DNA of 64,000 bases. Origin: Oceanobacillus jeddahensis. Its GTDB lineage: Bacteria > Bacillota > Bacilli > Bacillales > Amphibacillaceae. Shown piece after piece: positions 57,240 through 64,000 of this stretch. The notes beneath the pieces are model-generated. The model worked only from the letters and a program-made list of their open reading frames with translations, ran no database searches and was not told the origin of the DNA. Location of the stretch: NCBI RefSeq assembly GCF_000750635.1, contig NZ_CCDM010000003.1, positions 397,121-461,120 of the forward strand, written 5' to 3'. The position numbers and the translations under genes are program-made. The number at the start of each line of letters is the position of its first letter. Position 1 is the stretch's first letter.

Positions 57240-57562
57240 CAGCAAGTAACGGCCGATCCGCTTAACTGCCAACGGTTTTGTTAGGGCAAGTAACAGCAAT
57301 GGTTTTGGATGGGGCAAGTAATCGCAGCAACGATTTTAATAGACCGAGTAATCGCAGGTCTCAATGTTGTCAGGTTAGTGAATTTCATTAAGATTATGTT
57401 TGATACTGGTAGATTGCAATAAGGCTAACTAGCGTAGTGTTTTTCTGCAGTGGTCGTATTAACCTGACAACATTGGTAATCGCAGTCCCAGCCCCAGCTT
57501 CAGCCCGACTCTCATTTAGCGGGAGATGAACCCCCCCTCACTGAAGGAAGTTTCGTTTTATC
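57240..57562. repeat. Repeat cluster: tandem B units, inverted 16-mer, half repeat A
   Basis: Three tandem B-type units (57270-57296, 57297-57327, 57328-57357; each CAAYGRTTTT...AAGTAATCGCAG-like). Next come CAATGTTGTCAGGTTA (57362-57377) and its exact complement TAACCTGACAACATTG (57460-57475). The right end is a half copy of repeat A (CACTGAAGGAAGTTTCGTT, 57538-57556). Bases 57433-57485 match 2970-3046 in reverse. Confidence 0.7.
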
Positions 57563-57667
57563 ATTTCTTTTTTATTTCAATTACTTCTATGATCTAAATT
57601 CAAAATTGTAACCTTCCTAATCACTATTAATTTATTATATATTTTTAGTTTTATCAGGAGGTACATA

Positions 57668-58810
57668 ATGAAAAAATATTTCTTTGTTTTACTTATTTTC
57701 TTACTATTATTAGCAGGCTGTCAATCGGACAATGATGAGGATGATAACGAGGCTGCAGATGAAACTGATACTTCAGAAGAAGAAAATCAGGAATCTGAAT
57801 CTTTCACCAACATTATTGCAGAATTAGATCCGGATGAAATAGAAGAATCTATTCAAGAATTGGCTGAAGATAATTGGCCGGGTGATACGGAGATGCAGGA
57901 ATTCCAAATTGATAATCAAACAAAAGCTTACAATCAATTGGTTGAACTTTCTATTGACAGCGCCCAAAAAGAATCTATTTTAAATGAAGCCTATCATGAA
58001 TGGGATAACGATTTTGAAATGGTTCAACACCATTATGAGAGACAATCGGAAGCACTTGAATGGGTAGAGAATATTGAATTTGAAAATGACATCGAGGAAC
58101 AGATTTTCGAAACAGTTGCATCAGAGGATGAAGATAATTTTATCGGAATACAATCTGAATTTGAACGTCAATTAGAGGCCTACCATTGGCTGGAAGAGCT
58201 GGAACCAGAAACAGAAGAAGCAGAGCTCATTTTAGAGGAAGCAAAAGATTATGCTGAAAATGACTTTTGGCTCGTTCAGCTTACTTATGAAAGACAGTTA
58301 GAGTCACTTGAATGGATACAAGATTTAGATCTTGATACTCCAGAAGAAGAACAAATTTTAGAAGATGCAAAAGAAGAATGGGAAAACGATTTTGAAATGG
58401 TTCAACATGTTTACCAAAATCAGATGGATGCACTTGAATGGCTGGAAGATGTCGAATTGGAAAATGACGTTGAAAAAGAAATCTTCGAGACTGTTGAATC
58501 AGAATATGAAGCAAACTACGCCAGGATGAGAGATGAATACGAATACCGGCTCGAGGCCTATCACTGGTTAGAAGAATTAGAGATTAGAACACCAGAAGAA
58601 GAGCAAATTATCAAAGACGCAGAAGAATCATGGGACGATGATTATCACATGATTCAAGCTTATTACGAAGATCAGATAGAAGCTTTAGAATGGTTACAGA
58701 ATTTAGATTTAGATGATGTAGAAGAACAAATCTTAGATGAAGCAATAGAAACATGGGGGAGCGATTTTCGTATGATTCAATCTGAGTATGAATCACAAAT
58801 AGAAGGATAA
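57668..58810 (+). CDS. Acidic lipoprotein made of 42-residue repeats
   Basis: A 380-residue exported lipoprotein: signal peptide, lipobox LLAGC with Cys18, a Glu/Asp/Asn-rich linker (19-65), then helical repeats of exactly 42 residues starting at positions 72, 114, 156, 198, 240, 282, 324 and a last partial at 365. The consensus is NDFEMVQxxYERQLEALEW(L/I)E-L, then EEEQILEDAKEEW. Units 1-3 resemble units 4-6 in order, showing a 126-residue block duplication. Net charge is very negative, as in proteins of halotolerant cells. AGGAGGT is 5 bases before ATG. I do not recognise a family; a surface scaffold or binding rod is inference. Confidence 0.8.
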   Translation: MKKYFFVLLIFLLLLAGCQSDNDEDDNEAADETDTSEEENQESESFTNIIAELDPDEIEESIQELAEDNWPGDTEMQEFQIDNQTKAYNQLVELSIDSAQKESILNEAYHEWDNDFEMVQHHYERQSEALEWVENIEFENDIEEQIFETVASEDEDNFIGIQSEFERQLEAYHWLEELEPETEEAELILEEAKDYAENDFWLVQLTYERQLESLEWIQDLDLDTPEEEQILEDAKEEWENDFEMVQHVYQNQMDALEWLEDVELENDVEKEIFETVESEYEANYARMRDEYEYRLEAYHWLEELEIRTPEEEQIIKDAEESWDDDYHMIQAYYEDQIEALEWLQNLDLDDVEEQILDEAIETWGSDFRMIQSEYESQIEG

Positions 58811-58827
58811 GCATTTTTTCCTCTTAT

Positions 58828-58879
58828 AAAACGTAACTTCACTCAGTGGGAGTTTACGGACGGTTCTCCGTGATAAAGT
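58828..58879 (+). repeat. Repeat A copy
   Basis: AAAACGTAACTTCACTCAGT then GGGAGTTTACGGACGGTTCT and CCGTGATAAAG, close to the copy at 50189-50240. Unusually, GAAACTTCCTTCAG follows directly, like the start of a second copy. Confidence 0.75.
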
Positions 58880-58923
58880 GAAACTTCCTTCAGCAAAAAC
58901 TGGAAGAACCAAGTATTTAGAAG

Positions 58924-58959
58924 CTGCAAGGATGGTAGTATATACTACCATTCTTGCAG
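58924..58959. terminator. Palindromic terminator between the lipoprotein gene and ysmA
   Basis: CTGCAAGGATGGTAG pairs with CTACCATTCTTGCAG (one mismatch) around a short TATATA centre, followed by TTCTCCTATTTTATT on the + strand. It lies about 115 bases past the lipoprotein stop. Confidence 0.7.
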
Positions 58960-59014
58960 TTCTCCTATTTTATTAGAAAAATATGCCTTTATTTTAAAAA
59001 CACTAAAGATATGA

Positions 59015-59455
59015 TTATTCTTCAATCAGCTTTCTCTTTAAATCCTCAGATAATCTTTTCGGTGCTTTCTTCTCAGTATCAATATAAACTAACCTGCCCC
59101 GGGCTGTCAGAATAACCTCTTCCTCCTTCATTACTTTATAATGAATATCAAAAGATGTATTGCCAACAGAAGCTGTTTTTACATATACATGAATATCGTC
59201 GCCAAAATAAAGTTCCTTCAAATAATTACATTGTAAATCAGCAACAATAATTCCATCTTTTTGACGCATGTTCTTTGATAAAAAACCAATATGATTTAAA
59301 TAGGCAATACGCGCTTCTTCAAAATAAATAAATGGGGAGACATTATTTACGTGTCCATACATATCAGTTTCAGAAAACCGAACCGATACAGGGATATAAA
59401 AAGAAAAACCTTTTTCCCATTCTGAAAAATCCTCTATATAAGAAATACGACTCAT
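59015..59455 (-). CDS. ysmA: YsmA-like 4HBT thioesterase
   Basis: A 146-residue hotdog-fold acyl-CoA thioesterase with the family motif RFSETDMYGHVNNVSPFIYF (catalytic Asp in ETDMYGHVNN). Substrate is unknown. B. subtilis ysmA lies between gerE and sdhB, as here. ATG follows GAGGAAAGG by 5 bases. It stands 196 bases from the sdhB stop, with the sdh terminator upstream. Confidence 0.88.
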   Translation of the reverse strand: MSRISYIEDFSEWEKGFSFYIPVSVRFSETDMYGHVNNVSPFIYFEEARIAYLNHIGFLSKNMRQKDGIIVADLQCNYLKELYFGDDIHVYVKTASVGNTSFDIHYKVMKEEEVILTARGRLVYIDTEKKAPKRLSEDLKRKLIEE

Positions 59456-59597
59456 ACGGCCCTTTCCTCACTTTCACAAATTTATCCTTACTTTACGTCT
59501 TATGTTAAAACGCTTTCATTTTATATTTAAAAACTTAGGAGACAAAGACTGTAAAAGCAACAGTTTGCATTGATGCATTTCCATTTCTTAAAGTGTA

Positions 59598-59633
59598 AGA
59601 AAAACCCTGACCTGTTAATGGGCAGAGTTTTTC
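59598..59633 (-). terminator. Terminator after sdhB
   Basis: AAAAACTCTGCC pairs with GGTCAGGGTTTTT (one mismatch) on the minus strand, with T-run. It closes the sdhCAB operon. Confidence 0.85.
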
Positions 59634-59651
59634 TTTTTTATCCATCACATA

Positions 59652-60416
59652 TTAAAGTGCTGTGTCGCTTCCAAAGAAATTCTTGAATGCTTGAATATTT
59701 GTCGCACGGTTCATTGCTGCAATTGAAGTTGTCAAAGGAATTCCTTTAGGACAAACTTGTACACAGTTCTGAGAATTCCCGCAGCCGTCAATTCCTCCAT
59801 CTTCCATTAACCCGTTCAACCGGTCACTGGCATTCATCTCGCCAGTTGGATGTGCGTTAAACAAACGCGCTTGAGAAATCGCAGCAGGACCAATGAAGTT
59901 CGAGTTGTCATTTACATTTGGACAAGCTTCCAGACAGACACCACAAGTCATACATTTGGATAATTCATATGCCCATTGACGTTTATTCTCCGGCATACGC
60001 GGTCCAGGACCTAAATCATGCGTTCCATCAATAGGAATCCATGCTTTTACTTGTTTTAAAGCATCAAACATTTGCTCACGGTCTACAATAAGATCACGAA
60101 CAATCGGGAAAGTAGACATCGGCTCCAGGCGAATTGGCTGCTCGAGCTGATCAACTAATGCTGCACAGGACTGTCTCGCCGTGCCATTGATAACCATCGA
60201 ACACGCACCGCAAACCTCCTCTAAGCAGTTCATATCCCACATGACCGGTGTAGTTTGCTCTCCTTTACTGTTTACAGGATTTTTTCGGATTTCCATTAAG
60301 GCAGAAATAACATTCATATTCTGTCTATAAGGTATCTCAAACGTTTCCTCATAAGGAGCAGCGTCCCGGCTGTCTTGTCTAGTTATGATAAAGGTAACTT
60401 TACTTTGCTCAGCCAT
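59652..60416 (-). CDS. sdhB: Succinate dehydrogenase iron-sulfur subunit
   Basis: Electron-transfer subunit of complex II. The 254-residue protein has the [2Fe-2S] cysteines (CLEEVCGACSMV, then a Cys after NGTARQS), the [4Fe-4S] motif CMTCGVCLEACPN and the [3Fe-4S] motif CGNSQNCVQVCPKG. ATG follows GAAAGGAG. It is the last gene of sdhCAB, 15 bases from sdhA. Confidence 0.97.
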   Translation of the reverse strand: MAEQSKVTFIITRQDSRDAAPYEETFEIPYRQNMNVISALMEIRKNPVNSKGEQTTPVMWDMNCLEEVCGACSMVINGTARQSCAALVDQLEQPIRLEPMSTFPIVRDLIVDREQMFDALKQVKAWIPIDGTHDLGPGPRMPENKRQWAYELSKCMTCGVCLEACPNVNDNSNFIGPAAISQARLFNAHPTGEMNASDRLNGLMEDGGIDGCGNSQNCVQVCPKGIPLTTSIAAMNRATNIQAFKNFFGSDTAL

Positions 60417-60431
60417 TTTATTTACTCCTTT

Positions 60432-62180
60432 CTAATGTTTAGTTGTATAATCTCGTTTTCGAGGAGGAATCAAGGAAACATCCACATCTTCATAACTAAA
60501 TACAGGCTCATTATTTTCAGCATTGTATTCAGCGATGGTTGTTTTTAACCATTCCTCATCATTACGTTCTGGAAATTCCGGTTTATAGTGTGCTCCGCGG
60601 CTTTCATTACGATTGTATGCACCAATTGTGATCACACGTGCTAAATGAAGCATATGCTTTAATTGACGGGTGAACATAACTCCTTGATTACTCCAGCGGG
60701 AAGTATCATTAATGTTAATGTTTTCCCAGCGTTCCATCAATTCAACAATTTTCTTATCTGTTTTTAATAATTTATCATTGTCCCGGACAACCGTCACATT
60801 ATCTGTCATCCATTCTCCAAGTTCATGATGAATTTGATATGCATTCTCTGTTCCCTGCATATTCATCAGCTTATCAAAATCATTTTGCTCTGCTTTTTCG
60901 CGAGTTTCATAGAGTTCATCCGGAAGTTCTTCCACATGCTCATCTAATTCATCGATATATTCAATCGCACTTGGGCCAGCGACCATACCGCCATAAATAG
61001 CTGACAACAGGGAATTCGCGCCAAGACGATTTCCGCCATGTTGTGAATAGTCACACTCACCAGCAGCGAAAATTCCAGGAATGCTTGTCATTTGTTTTTC
61101 ATCAACCCATAAGCCGCCCATAGAATAGTGAACAGCAGGGAAAATTTTCATCGGCACTTTACGTGGATCTTCACCGACAAATTTCTCATAAATTTCTATA
61201 ATTCCGCCAAGTTTCACATCAAGCTCTTTTGGATCTTTATGAGATAAATCAAGATAAACCATATTTTCCCCATTGATACCAAGTTTTTGATTCACACACA
61301 CATCAAATATTTCACGTGTTGCAATATCACGAGGGACAAGGTTACCATATGCCGGATATTTTTCTTCAAGGAAATACCAAGGTTCCCCGTCTTTATACGT
61401 CCAGACACGGCCGCCTTCTCCACGGGCCGATTCACTCATTAACCGGAGTTTATCATCTCCAGGGATAGCTGTCGGGTGGATTTGAATAAATTCTCCATTC
61501 GCATATTTTGCTCCCTGTAAATACAGCTTACTAGCTGCAGAACCTGTATTAATCATGGAATTTGTTGATTTTCCAAAAATAATTCCAGGTCCTCCTGTTG
61601 CAAAGATAGTTGCATCCGAGCGAAATGCTTTAATTTCATGTGTCTTCACATCTTGTGCCACAATTCCTTTTCCAACGCCGTTTTCATCAATAACAACTTC
61701 AAGGAATTCCCAGCCTTCAAATTTCGTAACAAGCCCTTCTACCTCATAACGGCGAACCTGTTCATCCAATGCATATAATAATTGTTGCCCTGTCGTTGCC
61801 CCTGCATATGCTGTACGGTGCATCTGTGTACCGCCAAAACGTCGGAAATCTAATAATCCTTCCGGCGTACGGTTAAACATAACGCCCATACGATCAAACA
61901 TATGTATAATACCTGGTGCAGCATCACACATTGCTTTTACTTGCGGTTGATTGGCGAGAAAATCTCCCCCATAAACTGTATCGTCAAAATGCAAATCGGG
62001 AGAATCGCCTTCTCCTTTTGTATTAACAGCTCCATTAATACCGCCTTGCGCACATACAGAGTGAGAACGCTTTACAGGTACGATAGAAAATAAATCTACT
62101 TTTACTCCTGCTTCAGCAGCTTTAATTGTAGCCATCAATCCGGCTAAACCGCCGCCAACTACAGCAACTTTTTTACTCAT
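60432..62180 (-). CDS. sdhA: Succinate dehydrogenase flavoprotein subunit
   Basis: Oxidises succinate to fumarate in the TCA cycle. The 582-residue protein has the FAD fold VVGGGLAGLMATIKAAE, the flavin-histidine region SHSVCAQGGINGA, and catalytic-loop sequences HPTAIPGDDKL, SARGEGGRVW, VPRDIATREI, VHYSMGGLWVD and HGGNRLGANSLL. Length fits the Bacillus type. ATG follows GGAG at about 11 bases. Confidence 0.98.
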   Translation of the reverse strand: MSKKVAVVGGGLAGLMATIKAAEAGVKVDLFSIVPVKRSHSVCAQGGINGAVNTKGEGDSPDLHFDDTVYGGDFLANQPQVKAMCDAAPGIIHMFDRMGVMFNRTPEGLLDFRRFGGTQMHRTAYAGATTGQQLLYALDEQVRRYEVEGLVTKFEGWEFLEVVIDENGVGKGIVAQDVKTHEIKAFRSDATIFATGGPGIIFGKSTNSMINTGSAASKLYLQGAKYANGEFIQIHPTAIPGDDKLRLMSESARGEGGRVWTYKDGEPWYFLEEKYPAYGNLVPRDIATREIFDVCVNQKLGINGENMVYLDLSHKDPKELDVKLGGIIEIYEKFVGEDPRKVPMKIFPAVHYSMGGLWVDEKQMTSIPGIFAAGECDYSQHGGNRLGANSLLSAIYGGMVAGPSAIEYIDELDEHVEELPDELYETREKAEQNDFDKLMNMQGTENAYQIHHELGEWMTDNVTVVRDNDKLLKTDKKIVELMERWENININDTSRWSNQGVMFTRQLKHMLHLARVITIGAYNRNESRGAHYKPEFPERNDEEWLKTTIAEYNAENNEPVFSYEDVDVSLIPPRKRDYTTKH

Positions 62181-62215
62181 TCGTTAGCTCACTCCTTCTT
62201 TCATTCCATTACCAT

Positions 62216-62836
62216 TTAAACACCATATGCGAATGCCAGTAATGATCTCACCCCTAAATAACTGACTGCAAAAAAGACAATCAGACATACATACGTAGAT
62301 ATGCGCTGTGACTTTGGTGTTTGTGTAATTCCCCATGTTACCAGGAAGCTCCATAAACCATTTGAGAAATGGAATACAGCCGAGATGACACCAAGCAAAT
62401 AAAATATAAACATTGGTGTGCTGGTCAAAATGCCTTCCATCAGACTATAGTTGACATCGACATTCCCTAAACCAACCTGAACGCGCGTTTCCCAAATATG
62501 CCATGCGATAAAAATCACAAGGAAAATACCAGTAAAACGCTGTAATGCGAACATCCAGTTACGGAAAAAGCCGTAACGACGCGTACTGTATCTGGACGTA
62601 ATAACAATATACACACCCAGAACCGCATGGAATAGGATTGGCAGATAGATTACTAACGTCTCTATCAGCAATACAAATGGTAATTCATGCATAAAGCCGG
62701 CTGCCGCGTTAAATGCTTCTTCCCCATACACAGCAAGATGATTAATAAATAAATGTTGTACCAGGAAAATACCAATTGGCACAACTCCCAGTAACGAATG
62801 TAGTCTTCTAAAGAAGAACTCACGTTGCTCTGCCAT
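62216..62836 (-). CDS. sdhC: Succinate dehydrogenase cytochrome b558 subunit
   Basis: Di-heme membrane anchor passing electrons to menaquinone. The 206-residue protein has five membrane helices with conserved histidines (RRLHSLLG, VQHLFINH, LFHAVLG, AWHIWE, FHFSNG). ATG at 62836 follows AAGGGGGG by 5 bases; the long open extension upstream lies in the promoter region. It heads sdhCAB. Confidence 0.95.
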   Translation of the reverse strand: MAEQREFFFRRLHSLLGVVPIGIFLVQHLFINHLAVYGEEAFNAAAGFMHELPFVLLIETLVIYLPILFHAVLGVYIVITSRYSTRRYGFFRNWMFALQRFTGIFLVIFIAWHIWETRVQVGLGNVDVNYSLMEGILTSTPMFIFYLLGVISAVFHFSNGLWSFLVTWGITQTPKSQRISTYVCLIVFFAVSYLGVRSLLAFAYGV

Positions 62837-62871
62837 GTTTACCCCCCTTTGAAACGTATTCCAAAAATATA

Positions 62872-62901
62872 TGTATACTATAAAAATAAAGCGCTTTACA
62901 A
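62872..62901 (-). promoter_or_regulatory. sdhCAB promoter with cre-like palindrome
   Basis: TTGTAA (62896-62901) and TATACA (62872-62877), 18 bases apart. The spacer contains AAAGCGCTTT (62888-62897), the core of catabolite-responsive elements, though the outer TG/CA positions do not fit. CcpA repression of sdhCAB is known in Bacillus, so the site is plausible but not proven. Confidence 0.45.
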
Positions 62902-63379
62902 AAATGTAAATTTTTATTTTATATAGTACAGCCAATAACATCTATTATTGTACTTCTTACAAGATAAAGCGTCAAGAATTCCCGACCGCGTTCTTTAATA
63001 AAGTAAAGAAGTTTCAAGCTCAAAACTTTTTCAAGCTAAGAGAAACGATATAATGATAGTATGTTTTATATGCAGCTTATATAAAACCATACTAAATTAC
63101 TAGAAAAAGATTTAGAAAAATCGTTCGTGATGTTATTATAATAGAAGTATTTAACTTCGTATGTAATAAAGAAAAACTGGTTTTCATGAGAAGAGACTCT
63201 TGGAGTAAATTTTGCTTTCTTATACTTTTTATATTTTCTTAGAGAATAACAAACGAAAAACATCTTTTATGTATATTGCTCTAAAAGCAAAAAGAAATTG
63301 ACTTCAATACTTGCTAATTAATAAACAACCATAGATAATAACCATAGACATTCAATACGAACGAAGCAGGAAGGAAAGG
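62902..63379. other. Divergent gap between sdhC and yslB
   Basis: About 480 bases. It contains TATAAT at 63049-63054 (+ strand) directly followed by a hairpin (AGTATGTTTTATAT 63058-63071 with its complement, one extra C, to 63093). This would sit at the 5' end of a transcript toward yslB, about 320 bases upstream. No other gene is visible; an open frame of 65 codons at 63066-63263 has no ribosome site. Confidence 0.5.
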
Positions 63380-63832
63380 ATGAAAGTAGTGTTAAAGTAC
63401 GGCAGTAATCAAAAATTAGATGTAAATGAACTGGAACAATTACATAGTGATGGAGCAGGATATGATATTTTACGATATATTGGTTTACCTGAACTATTCG
63501 GTGAAGAAAAAGAAACATTACTTTACTTTTTAGGTAGAAATTTAGCACGTAAATTTGAATTTAATAGTCTGGAAGATTTAAGTTTATTTTTTGAAAAGAT
63601 GGGGCTTGGAGCATTGGACCTGGCAAAGGATAAAAAAAATATAAAAACCTTTTACCTCTTATCTGATGCGATTGTTACGAAATTAAAATCAAATATAGAG
63701 ACCGATTTTCGATTAGAAGCAGGAATCGTTGCTGAAGCACTCCAGCAATTAGAAGGGGTAGATTGTGAATGCCTTGAATCCGTCAATCGGCGTCTAAAAC
63801 AAATTGAATTCACCGTTTATATACAAGATTAA
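63380..63832 (+). CDS. yslB: YslB, DUF2507 family protein
   Basis: A 150-residue soluble protein of the DUF2507/YslB family, related to heme-binding-like V4R/TRAPP folds in my judgement. Features: GYDILRYIGLPELFGEEKET near residue 28 and the conserved cysteine pair DCECLE near 128. Function unknown. ATG follows GGAAGG by 5 bases. Location after sdhC, divergent, is as in B. subtilis. Confidence 0.85.
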   Translation: MKVVLKYGSNQKLDVNELEQLHSDGAGYDILRYIGLPELFGEEKETLLYFLGRNLARKFEFNSLEDLSLFFEKMGLGALDLAKDKKNIKTFYLLSDAIVTKLKSNIETDFRLEAGIVAEALQQLEGVDCECLESVNRRLKQIEFTVYIQD

Positions 63833-63936
63833 TCATCTTCTAAACCAAAGAATAAGAAATAAAGTAACCAAGTTATCTACTATAGAAATCACGTATAAAC
63901 TACTATATAATTATGTATACATGCCGAATTGGCCAT

Positions 63937-63978
63937 AAAAAAAGATCGCGAAACTTATTCTATTTCACGATCTTTTTT
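63937..63978. terminator. Terminator after yslB
   Basis: AAAAAGATCG-GAAA pairs with TTTC-CGATCTTTTT around a 9-base loop, with A and T runs on both sides, so it may be shared with a converging gene beyond the edge. Confidence 0.8.
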
Positions 63979-64000
63979 CTCTGTTTCCTGCTCTTTTAAA

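Larger units (their letters stand above)
56290..57667. other. 1.4-kb gap after gerE with terminator and repeats
   Basis: No convincing gene. It holds a terminator (56495-56530), a repeat D relative (56788-56940), a TATAAT-like box near 57115-57120 (GATATAATAG) without a clear -35, and the repeat cluster 57240-57562. In B. subtilis ysmA follows gerE closely, so the gap and the lipoprotein gene beyond it look like an insertion. Confidence 0.65.

Noticed and set aside
57270..57357. CRISPR array
   Set aside because: Three imperfect units with no unique spacers and no cas genes nearby; it is a short tandem repeat.
63955..63999. Possible C-terminal end (LKEQETEKKDREIE) of a minus-strand gene at the right edge
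   Set aside because: Only 14 codons are visible and they overlap the yslB terminator; too little to call.

Overview
The window is about 64 kb of low-GC chromosomal DNA from an endospore-forming member of the Bacillaceae. Gene order follows the Bacillus subtilis block yajC-tgt-queA-ruvBA, yebC-coxA-safA, pheA-obg-spo0B-rpmA-prp-rplU, spoIVFAB-minDC-mreDCB-radC-spoIIB-folC-valS, ysxE-spoVID-hemLBDC-hemA-ysxC-lonA-clpX-tig-ysoA, yfcE/ysnB-rdgB-rph-gerM-racE-ysmB-gerE-ysmA-sdhBAC-yslB. Two BCCT osmolyte transporters and many intergenic repeats suggest a salt-tolerant genus such as Oceanobacillus or Virgibacillus. The genus is inference; the family and sporulation ability are clear.

Layout. 0-7.8 kb: protein export (yajC), queuosine (tgt, queA), Holliday-junction helicase (ruvBA), yebC and spore proteins coxA/safA. 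8-12 kb: two tandem BCCT transporters on the + strand. 12-16.2 kb: pheA, obg, spo0B and the L21-Prp-L27 operon with its L21 leader. 16.2-23.6 kb: inverted spoIVFAB, then minCD, mreBCD and radC. 23.8-31 kb: spoIIB, folC, an inserted pair of ATP-grasp ligases, valS with a T-box. 31-40.2 kb: a small membrane protein, ysxE, spoVID, an acetyltransferase and heme synthesis, with a near-perfect PerR box at hemA. 40.6-49.4 kb: a LiaF-like membrane protein, ysxC, lonA, clpX, tig and a TPR protein. 49.6-55.8 kb: a HIRAN-like protein, two tRNAs, yfcE, rdgB, rph, gerM, racE, marR. 56-64 kb: gerE, a repeat-rich gap, an acidic lipoprotein built of 42-residue repeats, ysmA, sdhCAB, yslB.

The housekeeping genes are ordinary. 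Unusual content sits in slots where B. subtilis has other genes or none. No lonB lies between lonA and clpX, no hemX between hemA and hemC, no maf between radC and spoIIB, and no pheB beside pheA. The lonB and hemX slots hold repeat DNA. Repeat families recur in both orientations and are nested in each other. One family keeps base-paired arms although the arm sequences differ between copies. A 28-kb segment is bracketed by two inverted copies of one repeat.

The most striking small item is a 41-codon reading frame immediately upstream of clpX. It encodes a stand-alone copy of the ClpX zinc-binding domain with all four cysteines. It ends at a TAA that replaces a conserved residue, and homology continues in frame past that stop to a TAATG junction with clpX. 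Other candidates for unknown biology are the ATP-grasp pair between folC and valS and the 42-residue-repeat lipoprotein beside gerE.
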